From positions 1 through 64,000 of the IMG/VR virus record IMGVR_UViG_3300035704_000002: DNA of 64,000 bases, one strand, 5' to 3'. The DNA is from a virus. Below are positions 22,355-30,107 of this stretch, piece by piece. Position 1 is the stretch's first letter; each line of letters starts with the position of its first letter. Below the pieces are notes generated by a model. The model ran no database searches. It worked only from the letters and a program-made list of their open reading frames with translations, and was not told where the DNA came from. Made by a program: the position numbers and the translations under genes.

Positions 22355-22645
22355 TCAGCCCGCGCAGGCAGGATCGTTGGCCAGCACGGCGATGCCGGAG
22401 GTGATCGCGTCGGTCGTCTGGCCGTGCGAGGTGACGTAGACGCCCGTCGTGCCGTGGCACTCGAACGCGACGTTGCGGAAACCGTCGGGGTACTGCATGA
22501 CGGCCTCGTTGGTGCCGGGATGGGTGTTCGCGGCCGTCGGGTCGGGTGCGTCGGTGTGGCTCGCGCCACAGCCGGCCAGCACCACGCTGAGAGCGGTGGC
22601 GATCAACGCGAAAGTGCAGATAGCAAGGCGGGTTCGGGTGGTCAT
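22355..22645 (-). CDS. Lipoprotein, 96 aa
   Basis: Signal peptide TFALIATALSVVLAGC with lipobox LAGC, then about 70 residues with two cysteines (ECHG, DPAC) that may form a disulfide. ATG 22645 follows GAAAGGAC and overlaps the upstream stop (TGATG). Envelope localisation is predicted; function unknown. Confidence 0.7.
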   Translation of the reverse strand: MTTRTRLAICTFALIATALSVVLAGCGASHTDAPDPTAANTHPGTNEAVMQYPDGFRNVAFECHGTTGVYVTSHGQTTDAITSGIAVLANDPACAG

Positions 22646-23016
22646 CAGATGTCCTTTCGGGTGATATCGGCGGCAGTGGACGAGGCGTCGGACCGCCGGT
22701 CGGTCATGGGCAGGTGGTCGGGCAGTTTCTCGGTGAACTCGATCAGCGTCTTGATCATGGTGACGATGTCGGTTCGAAAGTCCACCGAACACGTCATGCC
22801 GTCCGGTTCGGACCAGGCCAGTGTGACCAGCACGATCGGTCCGGTATCCGCGCGCCAGGCGTAGAACTTACGCACGGTGGGGCGCCGCGCGATCCAGGCC
22901 GGCTGTCGCTTCAGCGACCACACCAACAGCATGAGACCGAGCCGGTCGTACCACGGCGGTTTGGGCAGTCGGCCCAACCGATCCAACGGCGAACGGGTCG
23001 GCAGGTGCCGGCTCAC
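22645..23016 (-). CDS. Hypothetical protein with one hydrophobic segment, 123 aa
   Basis: GTG 23016 overlaps the upstream stop (GTGA). Residues 22-35 (WYDRLGLMLLVWSL) are amphipathic/hydrophobic; the rest mixes strands and a polar tail. Co-transcribed with the lipoprotein. Unrecognised. Confidence 0.65.
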   Translation of the reverse strand: MSRHLPTRSPLDRLGRLPKPPWYDRLGLMLLVWSLKRQPAWIARRPTVRKFYAWRADTGPIVLVTLAWSEPDGMTCSVDFRTDIVTMIKTLIEFTEKLPDHLPMTDRRSDASSTAADITRKDI

Positions 23017-23312
23017 GAGACGGCCTCATTCGTATGCCAGCGGGCCAGGATCGGGTCGGCGGCGGCCAGCGCGGACCGTAGCGCGCGCAGGTGGTCGCCG
23101 ACCTCGTGGCGGCTGGACTCCCACGCGGCCGAGTAGGCGTTGGCGGCGGCGTCCAGCGCGGTGCGGGCCAGTATCGGCGGCACGTAGCGTTCCCAGATCT
23201 CGCCGGCCCGTACGGCCTCGTGGCGCATCTCGGTCTGGGCGTCCAGGTGTCGGGTGATCGCGTCGGCGCCTCGGTTGGTGGATAGCTCGACGCTCGGGTC
23301 GATGGGTAGCAC
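23013..23312 (-). CDS. Hypothetical helical protein, 99 aa
   Basis: GTG 23312 is preceded by GGGAGG. Helix-rich (ALDAAANAYSAAWESSRHEV, LRALRSALAAADPILARW). First gene after the promoter at 23343-23371. Unrecognised. Confidence 0.65.
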   Translation of the reverse strand: MLPIDPSVELSTNRGADAITRHLDAQTEMRHEAVRAGEIWERYVPPILARTALDAAANAYSAAWESSRHEVGDHLRALRSALAAADPILARWHTNEAVS

Positions 23313-23342
23313 GGTGGCCCTCCCAGGGCTTTGGTTCTCGTG

Positions 23343-23371
23343 AGTCTAACCTAGCGAGCTAGGTTAGGCTA
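23343..23371 (-). promoter_or_regulatory. Variant family promoter with a perfect palindrome
   Basis: Minus strand: -35 TAGCCT, 17-nt spacer AACCTAGCTCGCTAGGT, -10 TAGACT. AACCTAGC and GCTAGGTT are exact complements. A leader with its own ribosome binding site follows. Confidence 0.75.
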
Positions 23372-23565
23372 GGTGGCAGCGGTACGATGATCATCGGAAC
23401 GCGGACCCACACCACGGACCAGTCGTGCACTCTGTCCACGTAGATCACGCGGCCGGTCAGTCGGCTCGCGCCTACCCAGACCACCACCACATCGCCGTGC
23501 CTGCGGCGGCCCACCGGTGAAGCGGGCACGTGCTCCGTGAGCATGACCGTGTCGGCGTCGATCAC
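23359..23565 (-). CDS. Small beta-rich protein, 68 aa
   Basis: GTG 23565 overlaps the upstream stop (GTGA). Repeated strands (HGDVVVVWVGASRLTGRVIYV, WSVVWVRVPMIIVPL) suggest a small beta barrel (SH3-like). Its 3' end overlaps the next promoter. Unrecognised. Confidence 0.65.
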   Translation of the reverse strand: MIDADTVMLTEHVPASPVGRRRHGDVVVVWVGASRLTGRVIYVDRVHDWSVVWVRVPMIIVPLPPSLT

Positions 23566-23837
23566 GGGTCGTCAACCGTCAGCGGACTGGGCGCATAGCC
23601 GATCATCACGTTCTCGACGACCTTGCGAATGCAGGCCGCACGATGCGCGTAGAACGGCTTCGTCTCGAAGGCGACCCCGTCACCGGTGGGAACCTCGACC
23701 GTGCCCATGATGCCGGTGTCGACCATGCCGCCGACCGTGACCAGCCCCATGAGGTTGGCCGGCCGGTCATCGTCACCGATGCCGCCGGTGGTGTAACCGC
23801 ACGCGTCGCACACGTACACGGTGCCCTGACGTTTCAT
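23562..23837 (-). CDS. Zinc-ribbon start protein, 91 aa
   Basis: ATG 23837 has GAAAGGA 8 nt upstream. The N-terminal CDACGYTTGG and a later HRAACIRK suggest one zinc site. The middle is beta-like. Co-transcribed with the TOPRIM gene. Unrecognised. Confidence 0.65.
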   Translation of the reverse strand: MKRQGTVYVCDACGYTTGGIGDDDRPANLMGLVTVGGMVDTGIMGTVEVPTGDGVAFETKPFYAHRAACIRKVVENVMIGYAPSPLTVDDP

Positions 23838-23855
23838 GCGGGCCATCCTTTCGGG

Positions 23856-24761
23856 TCAGTCTTCATCCGTCAGGTAGTCCGCCACGGCATCCCAGCGTGA
23901 CGCTACCGCCGTCAAGATTTCGCGCTGGGTTTCCATCGCGGCCGTGTCGCGCTCCCACTGCTCATCGTCCCGGTAGGACTCAACGGCGTCGGTGATGAGC
24001 TGATCGAGCACGGCCGGGTCCAGCGCGTCCAGCTCCCACGACGACGCGCCATGCTTCTCGATGTAGTTCTCGGCTCGCGAGTCGGTCAACTTCGCCGGGT
24101 TGGGCGGCGGGTTGTACTGCCGGACCTGCGGCATGTTCAACGCGATCCGCCAGACCTTCGTGTCAGCGTTGAACAGTTCGAGCCGATCGGCGATGTCGCG
24201 TGACATGTCCACGCCCGACGGGTCGTGGTCACCCAGGTGGATCACCATCACCTGTTGGCCGTCGCGCTCGTAACCTTGGTGTCGCCGAGCCGCGCTCCAC
24301 AACTCGGACTGGCTGGTGTAGCCACGGCAGGAGAACCACGGCACGTCCAGCCGCTCGGCGGTGCGACCGATCACGCCGGTGAGCGCGTCTTTCTCCACCC
24401 ACACCTCTACGCGGTACTTCTGCGACGCCCACCGGTCGGTGCGGTACTGCTTGGCCACGGCGCTCACGATCGACTCGGGGTCGTCCCAGTGCGCCAGGTC
24501 ACGCAGGTTGCGGGTCCGGTCCACCAGGTGACTCCAGTCCAGCAGTCCGGCCAGACGGGCGTCGTTGATGATCGACCCGAGGCGCTTGTACTCACTCTGC
24601 TTGTTGGGCAACAGGTCGCGCGCCACGAACTGGTAGTACAACTGTCTCAAGGTCAAGTCGTAGCCCTGTGCGGCGTAGTTGAGACAGATCTGGTCGGCCT
24701 GCTGGATGATCTCCAGGCTGCTGGCGGAGAAGCGCTTGGGCACGTACTGAATTCGGGGCAT
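23856..24761 (-). CDS. TOPRIM-domain protein like topoisomerase VI subunit A / DUF2399 relatives
   Basis: 301 aa. An N-terminal winged-helix-like part (TLRQLYYQFVARDLLPNKQS, about 35-55) precedes a TOPRIM fold. The glutamate is in RVEVWVEKDALTG (about 130-142) and the DxD motif in VIHLGDHDPSG (about 182-192). This matches the catalytic layout of Spo11/TopoVIA-type proteins, although the active-site tyrosine is not assigned. It may nick or cut DNA, or act in defence or recombination. It is immediately followed by a DUF262 gene upstream in the same operon. Confidence 0.7.
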   Translation of the reverse strand: MPRIQYVPKRFSASSLEIIQQADQICLNYAAQGYDLTLRQLYYQFVARDLLPNKQSEYKRLGSIINDARLAGLLDWSHLVDRTRNLRDLAHWDDPESIVSAVAKQYRTDRWASQKYRVEVWVEKDALTGVIGRTAERLDVPWFSCRGYTSQSELWSAARRHQGYERDGQQVMVIHLGDHDPSGVDMSRDIADRLELFNADTKVWRIALNMPQVRQYNPPPNPAKLTDSRAENYIEKHGASSWELDALDPAVLDQLITDAVESYRDDEQWERDTAAMETQREILTAVASRWDAVADYLTDED

Positions 24762-24778
24762 GGGGGCGTCTTTCTCTC

Positions 24779-25438
24779 TCAGGTCAACACTTCGACGGTT
24801 TCGGTGGTCCAGGTGTGGCCGTACTCGTCCTGGTGGTCCCAGCCGTGCGGCGTGGTGATTACGCACTGGGGCGCGGTCGATTCCGTATGACGCGGGTCGG
24901 GGCAGCGCGATTCGCAGTGCAGGACCACGTGGTCGCTCAGGGCGCCGATCTGGAGCATGTCGACGCCGGCCAGCGCGCGTGCCTTGAGCATGTCCGTGTC
25001 GCTGTGCGGGGTGCCGCCGCCGTTGATCAACAGGTATAGCTCGGCCTCACCGCGCAGGTTGGGCAGCTTGGCCTCCACCATCGGCAGATGGAAGGAACGA
25101 CCGACGAACCGGCGGCCGACCGTCTCCAGCCGCTGCTTGCCGTCCACGACCGACCAGCAGGGCTGGAAGTTCTCGCGATGCCCGTCGGCGTAGATCGAGC
25201 CTTCGTTGGCCGTCCACTCGTCGTTGTCACGGTTGTTCAGGATGATGGCGGGCACCGGGATGCCCATGATCCAGGAGCGGATCAGCGCTATGCGCTGGTC
25301 GGTGGTCCACACGGCGCCGCGCTGGTAGGGCGGCTGCATGTCGATCTGGTCCAGCATGGTGGTCACCAGGCCGTACGCCTCGCGGTTGGTCGCGTTCAGG
25401 CGCCACTCACGCAGCGGCTCGGGCGTCTGGAGCGTCAT
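24779..25438 (-). CDS. DUF262 (GmrSD N-terminal/ParB-like NTPase) protein
   Basis: 219 aa. YQRGAVWTTDQRIALIRSW then GIPVPAIILNNRD, and WSVVDGKQRLETV, form the DUF262 signature, including the DGKQR catalytic loop. A C-terminal Cys/His tail (HCESRCPDPRHT) follows. The large GmrSD nuclease half is absent, as in stand-alone DUF262 proteins. ATG 25438 is preferred on GGGAG spacing. It may use (d)NTP hydrolysis in DNA sensing. Confidence 0.8.
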   Translation of the reverse strand: MTLQTPEPLREWRLNATNREAYGLVTTMLDQIDMQPPYQRGAVWTTDQRIALIRSWIMGIPVPAIILNNRDNDEWTANEGSIYADGHRENFQPCWSVVDGKQRLETVGRRFVGRSFHLPMVEAKLPNLRGEAELYLLINGGGTPHSDTDMLKARALAGVDMLQIGALSDHVVLHCESRCPDPRHTESTAPQCVITTPHGWDHQDEYGHTWTTETVEVLT

Positions 25439-25454
25439 GGCGGTCATCTCCCGT

Positions 25455-25664
25455 TCAGGTGGTGGCGAACCAGGCCAGTGCTGCCGCGTCGTCGTTGTCG
25501 GCGCGCGCCGAGAGCAGGTTCACAATGAAGTCGATGCGCTTCTGGCGGGGTGAGAAGTTGGTGCAACGGCCCTTGTAGGACGAGATCGCCGCGTCGTACT
25601 GGCCGATCAGCTCGGCAGTGGCCAGCGCGTGGAGCCTGTCGCGGCGGATTGTCGTCGTGGTCAT
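25455..25664 (-). CDS. Hypothetical protein, 69 aa
   Basis: ATG 25664 lies 6 nt after the -10 at 25671-25676 (leaderless). A basic helical protein (TIRRDRLHALATAELIGQYD, FSPRQKRIDFIVNLL). It precedes the DUF262 and TOPRIM genes in their operon. Confidence 0.7.
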   Translation of the reverse strand: MTTTTIRRDRLHALATAELIGQYDAAISSYKGRCTNFSPRQKRIDFIVNLLSARADNDDAAALAWFATT

Positions 25665-25670
25665 AGTGCG

Positions 25671-25699
25671 AGTCTAGCCGACGTAGCACGGCTTGTCTA
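25671..25699 (-). promoter_or_regulatory. Family promoter/operator for the DUF262-TOPRIM operon
   Basis: Minus strand: -35 TAGACA, 17-nt spacer AGCCGTGCTACGTCGGC, -10 TAGACT, 6 nt to ATG. Confidence 0.85.
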
Positions 25700-25957
25700 G
25701 CCGCACGGATGCGCGGTATCGAAGATCAAGTTTGTCTGCTGCGCCCAGCGGGCATCGGTTGAACCGTCGTTCAGATAGCTCCACGAGTCGCCGTTGGGAC
25801 ACGTACCGCAGACGTAGCCGGCCGAGCACGCGGTGGACAGGTGCGCGACGACCGGCCCGCCGACACCCGGCGCGGTGGCCGGAGTCGGCGGGTTGGAGAT
25901 CCTGCTGGCGATCAGCATTGCCAGGAATGCCAGGCAGACCAGCATGCGAACGGTCAT
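25697..25957 (-). CDS. Secreted cysteine-containing protein, 86 aa
   Basis: An N-terminal hydrophobic signal (RMLVCLAFLAMLIAS) is followed by CSAGYVCGTCPNGDSW and a final HPCG. The four cysteines suggest two disulfides outside the membrane. The stop lies inside the next promoter. Function unknown. Confidence 0.65.
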   Translation of the reverse strand: MTVRMLVCLAFLAMLIASRISNPPTPATAPGVGGPVVAHLSTACSAGYVCGTCPNGDSWSYLNDGSTDARWAQQTNLIFDTAHPCG

Positions 25958-25958
25958 G

Positions 25959-26567
25959 TCAGTCGCTGCTCAGCGCGTCGTAGAGCGCCTGCGTTTCGAA
26001 CCGGTCGTGCAGCGGGATCGGCCGGTGCGAGCCCGTCAGCGCGGCGAAACGCGGGTCGTCGGACACGATCCAGGCACCCGAGGCCATCGGGCCGAGCAGG
26101 CCGGCGGGCGACGTGGCCGGCCGGGCGACCAGGTAGCCCGGTGCGGTCTCGCCGAGCCGGATGGGCGGCGAGTCGGCGCTGGACGGCCACAACCGCACCG
26201 GCACGCGCCCCCGGTTCTTCATCGTCTCGGTCAACTTCGCCAGGCGCTCGTCCAGCAGTACCGCGTTGCGATGGGCGGCGGAGATGCCGCCGTTGGAGCA
26301 GTCGCTACCAGCGGTGGTCAGTACCCAGCACATCAGCCCGCGCTCGGGCTCCACCACGGGCTTGGTCATCAGCTCGGGCACGGTCGCGGACTCGATGACC
26401 ATGCAGCGGATGCCTTCCTCGCGGTAGCGCCCGGCGATGTCGCCGGCCAGTTCGCGCCCGGCGATGGTGTTGCTGTAGGGGCCGAGGCAGACGTGTCGGC
26501 CACTCAGGCGGGGGCCGTCGGTGGGGATCACGTAGATCTTTGTGGTCGGGGTTTCGCTCTGCGTCAT
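25959..26567 (-). CDS. Hypothetical protein, 202 aa
   Basis: ATG 26567 lies 6 nt after the -10 at 26574-26579. Alpha/beta pattern (KIYVIPTDGPRLSGRHVCLG, GIRCMVIESATVPELM, GLMCWVLTTAG). No family recognised. Confidence 0.7.
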   Translation of the reverse strand: MTQSETPTTKIYVIPTDGPRLSGRHVCLGPYSNTIAGRELAGDIAGRYREEGIRCMVIESATVPELMTKPVVEPERGLMCWVLTTAGSDCSNGGISAAHRNAVLLDERLAKLTETMKNRGRVPVRLWPSSADSPPIRLGETAPGYLVARPATSPAGLLGPMASGAWIVSDDPRFAALTGSHRPIPLHDRFETQALYDALSSD

Positions 26568-26573
26568 GCCCTG

Positions 26574-26602
26574 AGTGTAGCCTAGCTATCGAGGCTTGTC
26601 GA
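26574..26602 (-). promoter_or_regulatory. Family promoter/operator for the gene at 26567
   Basis: Minus strand: -35 TCGACA, 17-nt spacer AGCCTCGATAGCTAGGC, -10 TACACT, 6 nt to ATG. Confidence 0.85.
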
Positions 26603-26619
26603 GCATGTTCCGAACAAGG

Positions 26620-26657
26620 CCGGACCCCGGCGGGCCGATCCTCCTGCCGGGGTCCGG
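26620..26657 (-). terminator. Hairpin terminator after the gene at 26674
   Basis: 12-bp stem CCGGACCCCGGC / GCCGGGGTCCGG with a 14-nt loop. Confidence 0.75.
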
Positions 26658-26673
26658 TGCTCGGTGCGGGGTG

Positions 26674-26925
26674 CTACTTCCGTGGTACCTTCGAGAGCAC
26701 CCACCGGAAGGTTTGCGGCTTGCCGTAGTCGCCGTTGTCCTCGCGCGGTTCGTCCTCGCCCAGGCAGCGTTCGAACGTGGCCACCAGTTCCACGTCGCCG
26801 ATCTCGTTCACCTGCCCAATCGTGAATCCGAACTTGCCGCCGGTGCCGTCGATCTCCTCGTCCAGGTCGTTCTCGAACATCTGGCCGATCTTGCCGACCT
26901 CCTCCAGGGCGGTGGCCTGGTTCAT
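26674..26925 (-). CDS. Acidic hypothetical protein, 83 aa
   Basis: ATG 26925 follows GGAGAGACC. Acidic (FENDLDEEIDGTG, GEDEPREDNGD) with a basic end (VLSKVPRK). No similarity recognised. The upstream 80 nt hold an inverted repeat rather than the family promoter. Confidence 0.65.
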   Translation of the reverse strand: MNQATALEEVGKIGQMFENDLDEEIDGTGGKFGFTIGQVNEIGDVELVATFERCLGEDEPREDNGDYGKPQTFRWVLSKVPRK

Positions 26926-26963
26926 GGTCTCTCCATTCTCGGTGTCACATGATTCGTGTAATT

Positions 26964-26995
26964 GCGAACTTGGTGCGGTGTGATGCTGTTCGCAC
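26964..26995. repeat. Inverted repeat upstream of the gene at 26925
   Basis: TGCGAA (26964-26969) and TTCGCA (26990-26995) flank a GGTGTGATG core. A separate operator or RNA hairpin is possible; no family promoter is present here. Confidence 0.35.
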
Positions 26996-27004
26996 TAAGG
27001 CGAA

Positions 27005-27586
27005 CTACGCCGAGGCGATCGTGATGGGCAGCTTCAGCACGTGCTCACGCAGGTGCACCAACACCCGCGTGACCTGCTCGGCTAGCGCGACAATCCGCTG
27101 GCCAACCAGTTCTACCGGCACGCACGCCAGTGGGTCACCGGCGAACAGCGGTGCCAGGGTCGTCGTGTCGATCGTGATCAGAGGCAGTTCGGAAGACTGC
27201 GAGTCGGTATCCGGGCCGGCCGCATCGTTGAAATGGTCTACGATCAGTCGAATGTTCCGGCCGGTCTCCAGGTCCGTGTCGGCCCGGTAAAAGTCGCTGT
27301 CGATCCAGTTCAGCGTGTAGGTGTTGCCGTCGGCGTCCACCTGCGTAACGGTGAACAGAAGCAGGTCTTCCGGGTCGAAGTCGTACATGTCCGATGATGC
27401 TCCGATGGCCAGACCCACGGTCTCACCAACGAGTTGGGCCGGTTGGTACTTCCAGTCGACCCATGCCTCCTCAACGAGCCACGCGCCGAGTGTCGAATCG
27501 CCGAGCAGTTCGGTCTCCGCAAGCCACCGGTTCACGCCAGCGGCGATGCCGTCGTCGTCCAGTGACGTGATCTCAATGGTGTCCAT
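27005..27586 (-). CDS. Hypothetical protein, 193 aa
   Basis: ATG 27586 follows GAGAGGAC. An acidic N-terminal half (EITSLDDDGIAAGVNRWLAE) and a beta-rich middle (LLLFTVTQVDADGNTYTLNW). Unrecognised. A GC-rich open frame upstream of this start looks non-coding. Confidence 0.7.
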   Translation of the reverse strand: MDTIEITSLDDDGIAAGVNRWLAETELLGDSTLGAWLVEEAWVDWKYQPAQLVGETVGLAIGASSDMYDFDPEDLLLFTVTQVDADGNTYTLNWIDSDFYRADTDLETGRNIRLIVDHFNDAAGPDTDSQSSELPLITIDTTTLAPLFAGDPLACVPVELVGQRIVALAEQVTRVLVHLREHVLKLPITIASA

Positions 27587-27615
27587 TATGTCCTCTCGGG
27601 GGGGATGGATTCGTT

Positions 27616-28590
27616 CTACCGCTTGAGGGTGTAGACCTTGTCCGTCACGCGCACCGGTGCGTCCTGCGGTCCGCGCCAGTGCGTCTCGATGTCCCGCCGT
27701 TCGCGTACCAGTTCGCCCGTCTCCGGGTCGCGTACCCAGTAGTGCCGCGTGTGTGACTTCACCGGCACCCGCCACGCCAGTGGTGTACCGGTGCCGGTCT
27801 CGGCCGAGTGTTCATTGCGGCGCAACGAGATCACGGTGACGCGCGGTGGAATGTTGGCCCGACGCGCACGCCTGGACTCGGCACGGTGCAGTGGTTCGTC
27901 CACCACGTTGGCTACGGACTGCGCCATCAGTTCCCAGGTGGCCAGAACGTGATGCAGCGGTGAGTTGAGCCGCTCGGCGATCGATCGTCCCTGCGCCCGT
28001 AGTTCGACCTGCTTCTCCTCGGGAACCGGATGCCAATACGGCCCGATCCGGATGTCACGCGGCATCGGGATGATGTAGATCGGGTACAGGCCGCCGAACA
28101 TGTCGATCACCGTTTGCAACTCTGAGTTTTCCTGTAGTGCACGGGTGAACGAGTTGTTGATACGGCGCGTGTCCCACCACAGCGTGAACAGGGTGCCGGT
28201 GTGGACGTCCTGGGCGTCGGGGCGACCGACCCGCACCGGACCCCACGTGATGATGTTGACGTGCTGAGTGTTGCCGGACACTTCCTCGACATCCCATGGC
28301 TGATCGAGGGTCAGCACGCCGCATGCGCTGGGCGGCTCGAACTGCTCGATCCTGCTTACTTCGCGCAGTTGTTCGCCGTGTTGTAGCACGGTGCTGGCCA
28401 TGCGTACGTCAAGGTGGTAGGTGTCGGCGACGGCCAGGTGGTTGCGCAGCGCGGTGATCAGCACCTGATGATCGATATTGGGCACTCGCAGACTGATGCG
28501 TGTCATGGCCGTGATGTAGCGCTGCGCCGGTGTCGTGCCCATCACCTCGGTGAGTAGCGCGTGAATGTCCAGCGCTTCGGCCGGTCGCAC
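27616..28590 (-). CDS. Conserved actinobacterial mobile-element protein, 324 aa
   Basis: GTG 28590 follows AAGGAG. The C-terminal region (PPRVTVISLRR, VKSHTRHYWVRDPETGEL, HWRGPQDAPV) has the look of proteins found in actinomycete phages and integrative elements, where a variable domain is followed by an HWR-type tail. The N-terminal 200 residues form an alpha/beta domain. Biochemical role unknown. Confidence 0.6.
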   Translation of the reverse strand: MRPAEALDIHALLTEVMGTTPAQRYITAMTRISLRVPNIDHQVLITALRNHLAVADTYHLDVRMASTVLQHGEQLREVSRIEQFEPPSACGVLTLDQPWDVEEVSGNTQHVNIITWGPVRVGRPDAQDVHTGTLFTLWWDTRRINNSFTRALQENSELQTVIDMFGGLYPIYIIPMPRDIRIGPYWHPVPEEKQVELRAQGRSIAERLNSPLHHVLATWELMAQSVANVVDEPLHRAESRRARRANIPPRVTVISLRRNEHSAETGTGTPLAWRVPVKSHTRHYWVRDPETGELVRERRDIETHWRGPQDAPVRVTDKVYTLKR

Positions 28591-28591
28591 G

Positions 28592-29173
28592 TCACACTCC
28601 TTCGCGTCTCGGACCGAACATCGGCGTCAGATCCATGTCGATGATCAGACGACAGCCGGCGCACTCGCAGGACGAGGGGCCGTCGGCGCCCAGGCCGGCG
28701 TGCAACGCCTTGCCGAACTCCTTTACGAAGGTGCGCAGCCGGTCGATCTCCCCGTCCCGATCGCGAATCGCGGTCATGGCAGCGGTTTCCGCCAGCTCGC
28801 GACTGATCTTCAGCTCCCACGTCAGCCGTTCGGCGTTCGTCACCAGGTCGGCCAACGTCTGCTTCTTGGGGCGTTCACCCAGGTTTTGCGCCCGGTGCGC
28901 CAACGCGCTCGCCGAGTGGGTCACCGCGTCCAGTCGTTGCCGACCGGCCAGTTCGAACACCGTGCCGGCATCGAAGATCGCCGAGCGGCGGGCAGCCGAC
29001 CACACGCGTTCGTCGTGCCGTGTCTGGCCGATCAGCAGCCGCATGTACTTGTCGTGCTCGTCACGCTTCTCACGCAACGCGCGCGCCAGGCATTCGCGCA
29101 GTTCCTCGTCCGGCATGCCGGCGGCGATCTGATCGAACACGTCCGGCGCGGCCGGTCGCACGTCACTGGTCAT
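28592..29173 (-). CDS. Hypothetical protein with C-terminal Cys motif, 193 aa
   Basis: ATG 29173 overlaps the upstream gene by 11 nt. Long helices (LRECLARALREKRDEHDKYM, LIGQTRHDERVWSAARRSAI, EIDRLRTFVKEFGKALHAG) suggest a coiled-coil protein. It ends CECAGCRLIID, a small metal site. Unrecognised. Confidence 0.65.
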   Translation of the reverse strand: MTSDVRPAAPDVFDQIAAGMPDEELRECLARALREKRDEHDKYMRLLIGQTRHDERVWSAARRSAIFDAGTVFELAGRQRLDAVTHSASALAHRAQNLGERPKKQTLADLVTNAERLTWELKISRELAETAAMTAIRDRDGEIDRLRTFVKEFGKALHAGLGADGPSSCECAGCRLIIDMDLTPMFGPRREGV

Positions 29174-29555
29174 GTTGGGCCACCCGTGCGCCGTTGACCA
29201 TGTTTCGCGCGTTGAGCGCCTGGGCGTAGGTGTCGGTGCGGTACAGCGAGGGAACGGCCGCGTCGCCGCCACCGATGATCCGACCGGTGAGCGGATTCAC
29301 CGCTACGTAGGCACAGTTGTGGATGAAGGGCGGCACGTTTACCAGGTGGCCGCGTGGCACGACGGTGGCGCCGGCTTCCACGTACTCCTGCTCGAATGAG
29401 GCGATACGCTCGATGACCCAGCCGGCCGACAGACTGGTTCGCGTGGCACGGAAGCGCAGGCTGTCCACCACGGCGTAGTGGGGTACGTCGACATCGGGCG
29501 CATTGGTGAACATGGCAGCGGCCGAGATGACCGCACTAGGAACGGTGATGTCCAT
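29163..29555 (-). CDS. Hypothetical protein, 130 aa
   Basis: ATG 29555 follows GAGGAC. Mostly beta (VDVPHYAVVDSLRFRATRTS, ATVVPRGHLVNVPPFIH, CAYVAVNPLTGRIIGGG). Not recognised. Confidence 0.65.
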   Translation of the reverse strand: MDITVPSAVISAAAMFTNAPDVDVPHYAVVDSLRFRATRTSLSAGWVIERIASFEQEYVEAGATVVPRGHLVNVPPFIHNCAYVAVNPLTGRIIGGGDAAVPSLYRTDTYAQALNARNMVNGARVAQHDQ

Positions 29556-29578
29556 GATGTCCTCACGGGTTGGGTGTC

Positions 29579-29616
29579 CCGACGGGCGCGGGCGGGAGGC
29601 AAGCCGCGCCCGTCGG
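29579..29616 (-). terminator. Hairpin terminator after the gene at 29621
   Basis: 13-bp stem CCGACGGGCGCGG / CCGCGCCCGTCGG, 12-nt loop. Confidence 0.75.
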
Positions 29617-29620
29617 GGGC

Positions 29621-30028
29621 TCAGACGGCGAACGCGTCGTGGTCGTCCTGCTGGCGCAGGGCCGAGGCGCAGACCCATTCCAGCGCGAACGTCAGGGCGG
29701 CCTCGGCGCTGCGGAAGTCGTCGGCCTGCACGACGCCGGACTCCGGTGTCTGGTAGGTGGCGGCCAGCGCGCTCTCGCCGGTCTGGTCGGGCGAGACGCC
29801 CATGGTGGCCAGCACGGTGATGCCGGAGTAGTCCTGCGCCACCTCGATGAGCTGGAGCACCCAGGTGTTGGGCCGGGGCACCCACACGTCGATGTGGGCG
29901 ACGCCTACGCCGAACGACGTGTGGGTGCCGACCGGCATGGTCGTCACGTTCGTGACGGTCCGCGCGAACCGCTGGGCCGGCGTGCGGCCACGCAGCGCGG
30001 GGATCGTCTCGGTGATGGTGGCGGCCAT
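29621..30028 (-). CDS. Hypothetical protein, 135 aa
   Basis: ATG 30028 follows AGGAGGT. The N-terminal part contains RTPAQRFARTVTNVTTMP, similar in style to the APAQRYITAMTRI start of the gene at 27616, so the two may be distant paralogues. The rest is beta-rich. Single-gene unit between a promoter and a terminator. Confidence 0.65.
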   Translation of the reverse strand: MAATITETIPALRGRTPAQRFARTVTNVTTMPVGTHTSFGVGVAHIDVWVPRPNTWVLQLIEVAQDYSGITVLATMGVSPDQTGESALAATYQTPESGVVQADDFRSAEAALTFALEWVCASALRQQDDHDAFAV

Positions 30029-30077
30029 GTGGACCTCCTGGGTGAGGGAGTGGTGGGCCGGTCGGCCCGATAAAGCA

Positions 30078-30106
30078 AGATTAGCCGCTCTAGCTAGGCT
30101 TGTCAA
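30078..30106 (-). promoter_or_regulatory. Family promoter/operator with leader
   Basis: Minus strand: -35 TTGACA, 17-nt spacer AGCCTAGCTAGAGCGGC, -10 TAATCT, then about 50 nt to ATG 30028 with its own AGGAGGT. Confidence 0.82.
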
Positions 30107-30107
30107 G

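Noticed and set aside
27587-27775. Upstream extension of the gene starting at 27586
   Set aside because: The frame is open, but it is Arg/Gly-rich without coding character, overlaps the end of another gene, and a good ribosome site precedes ATG 27586.
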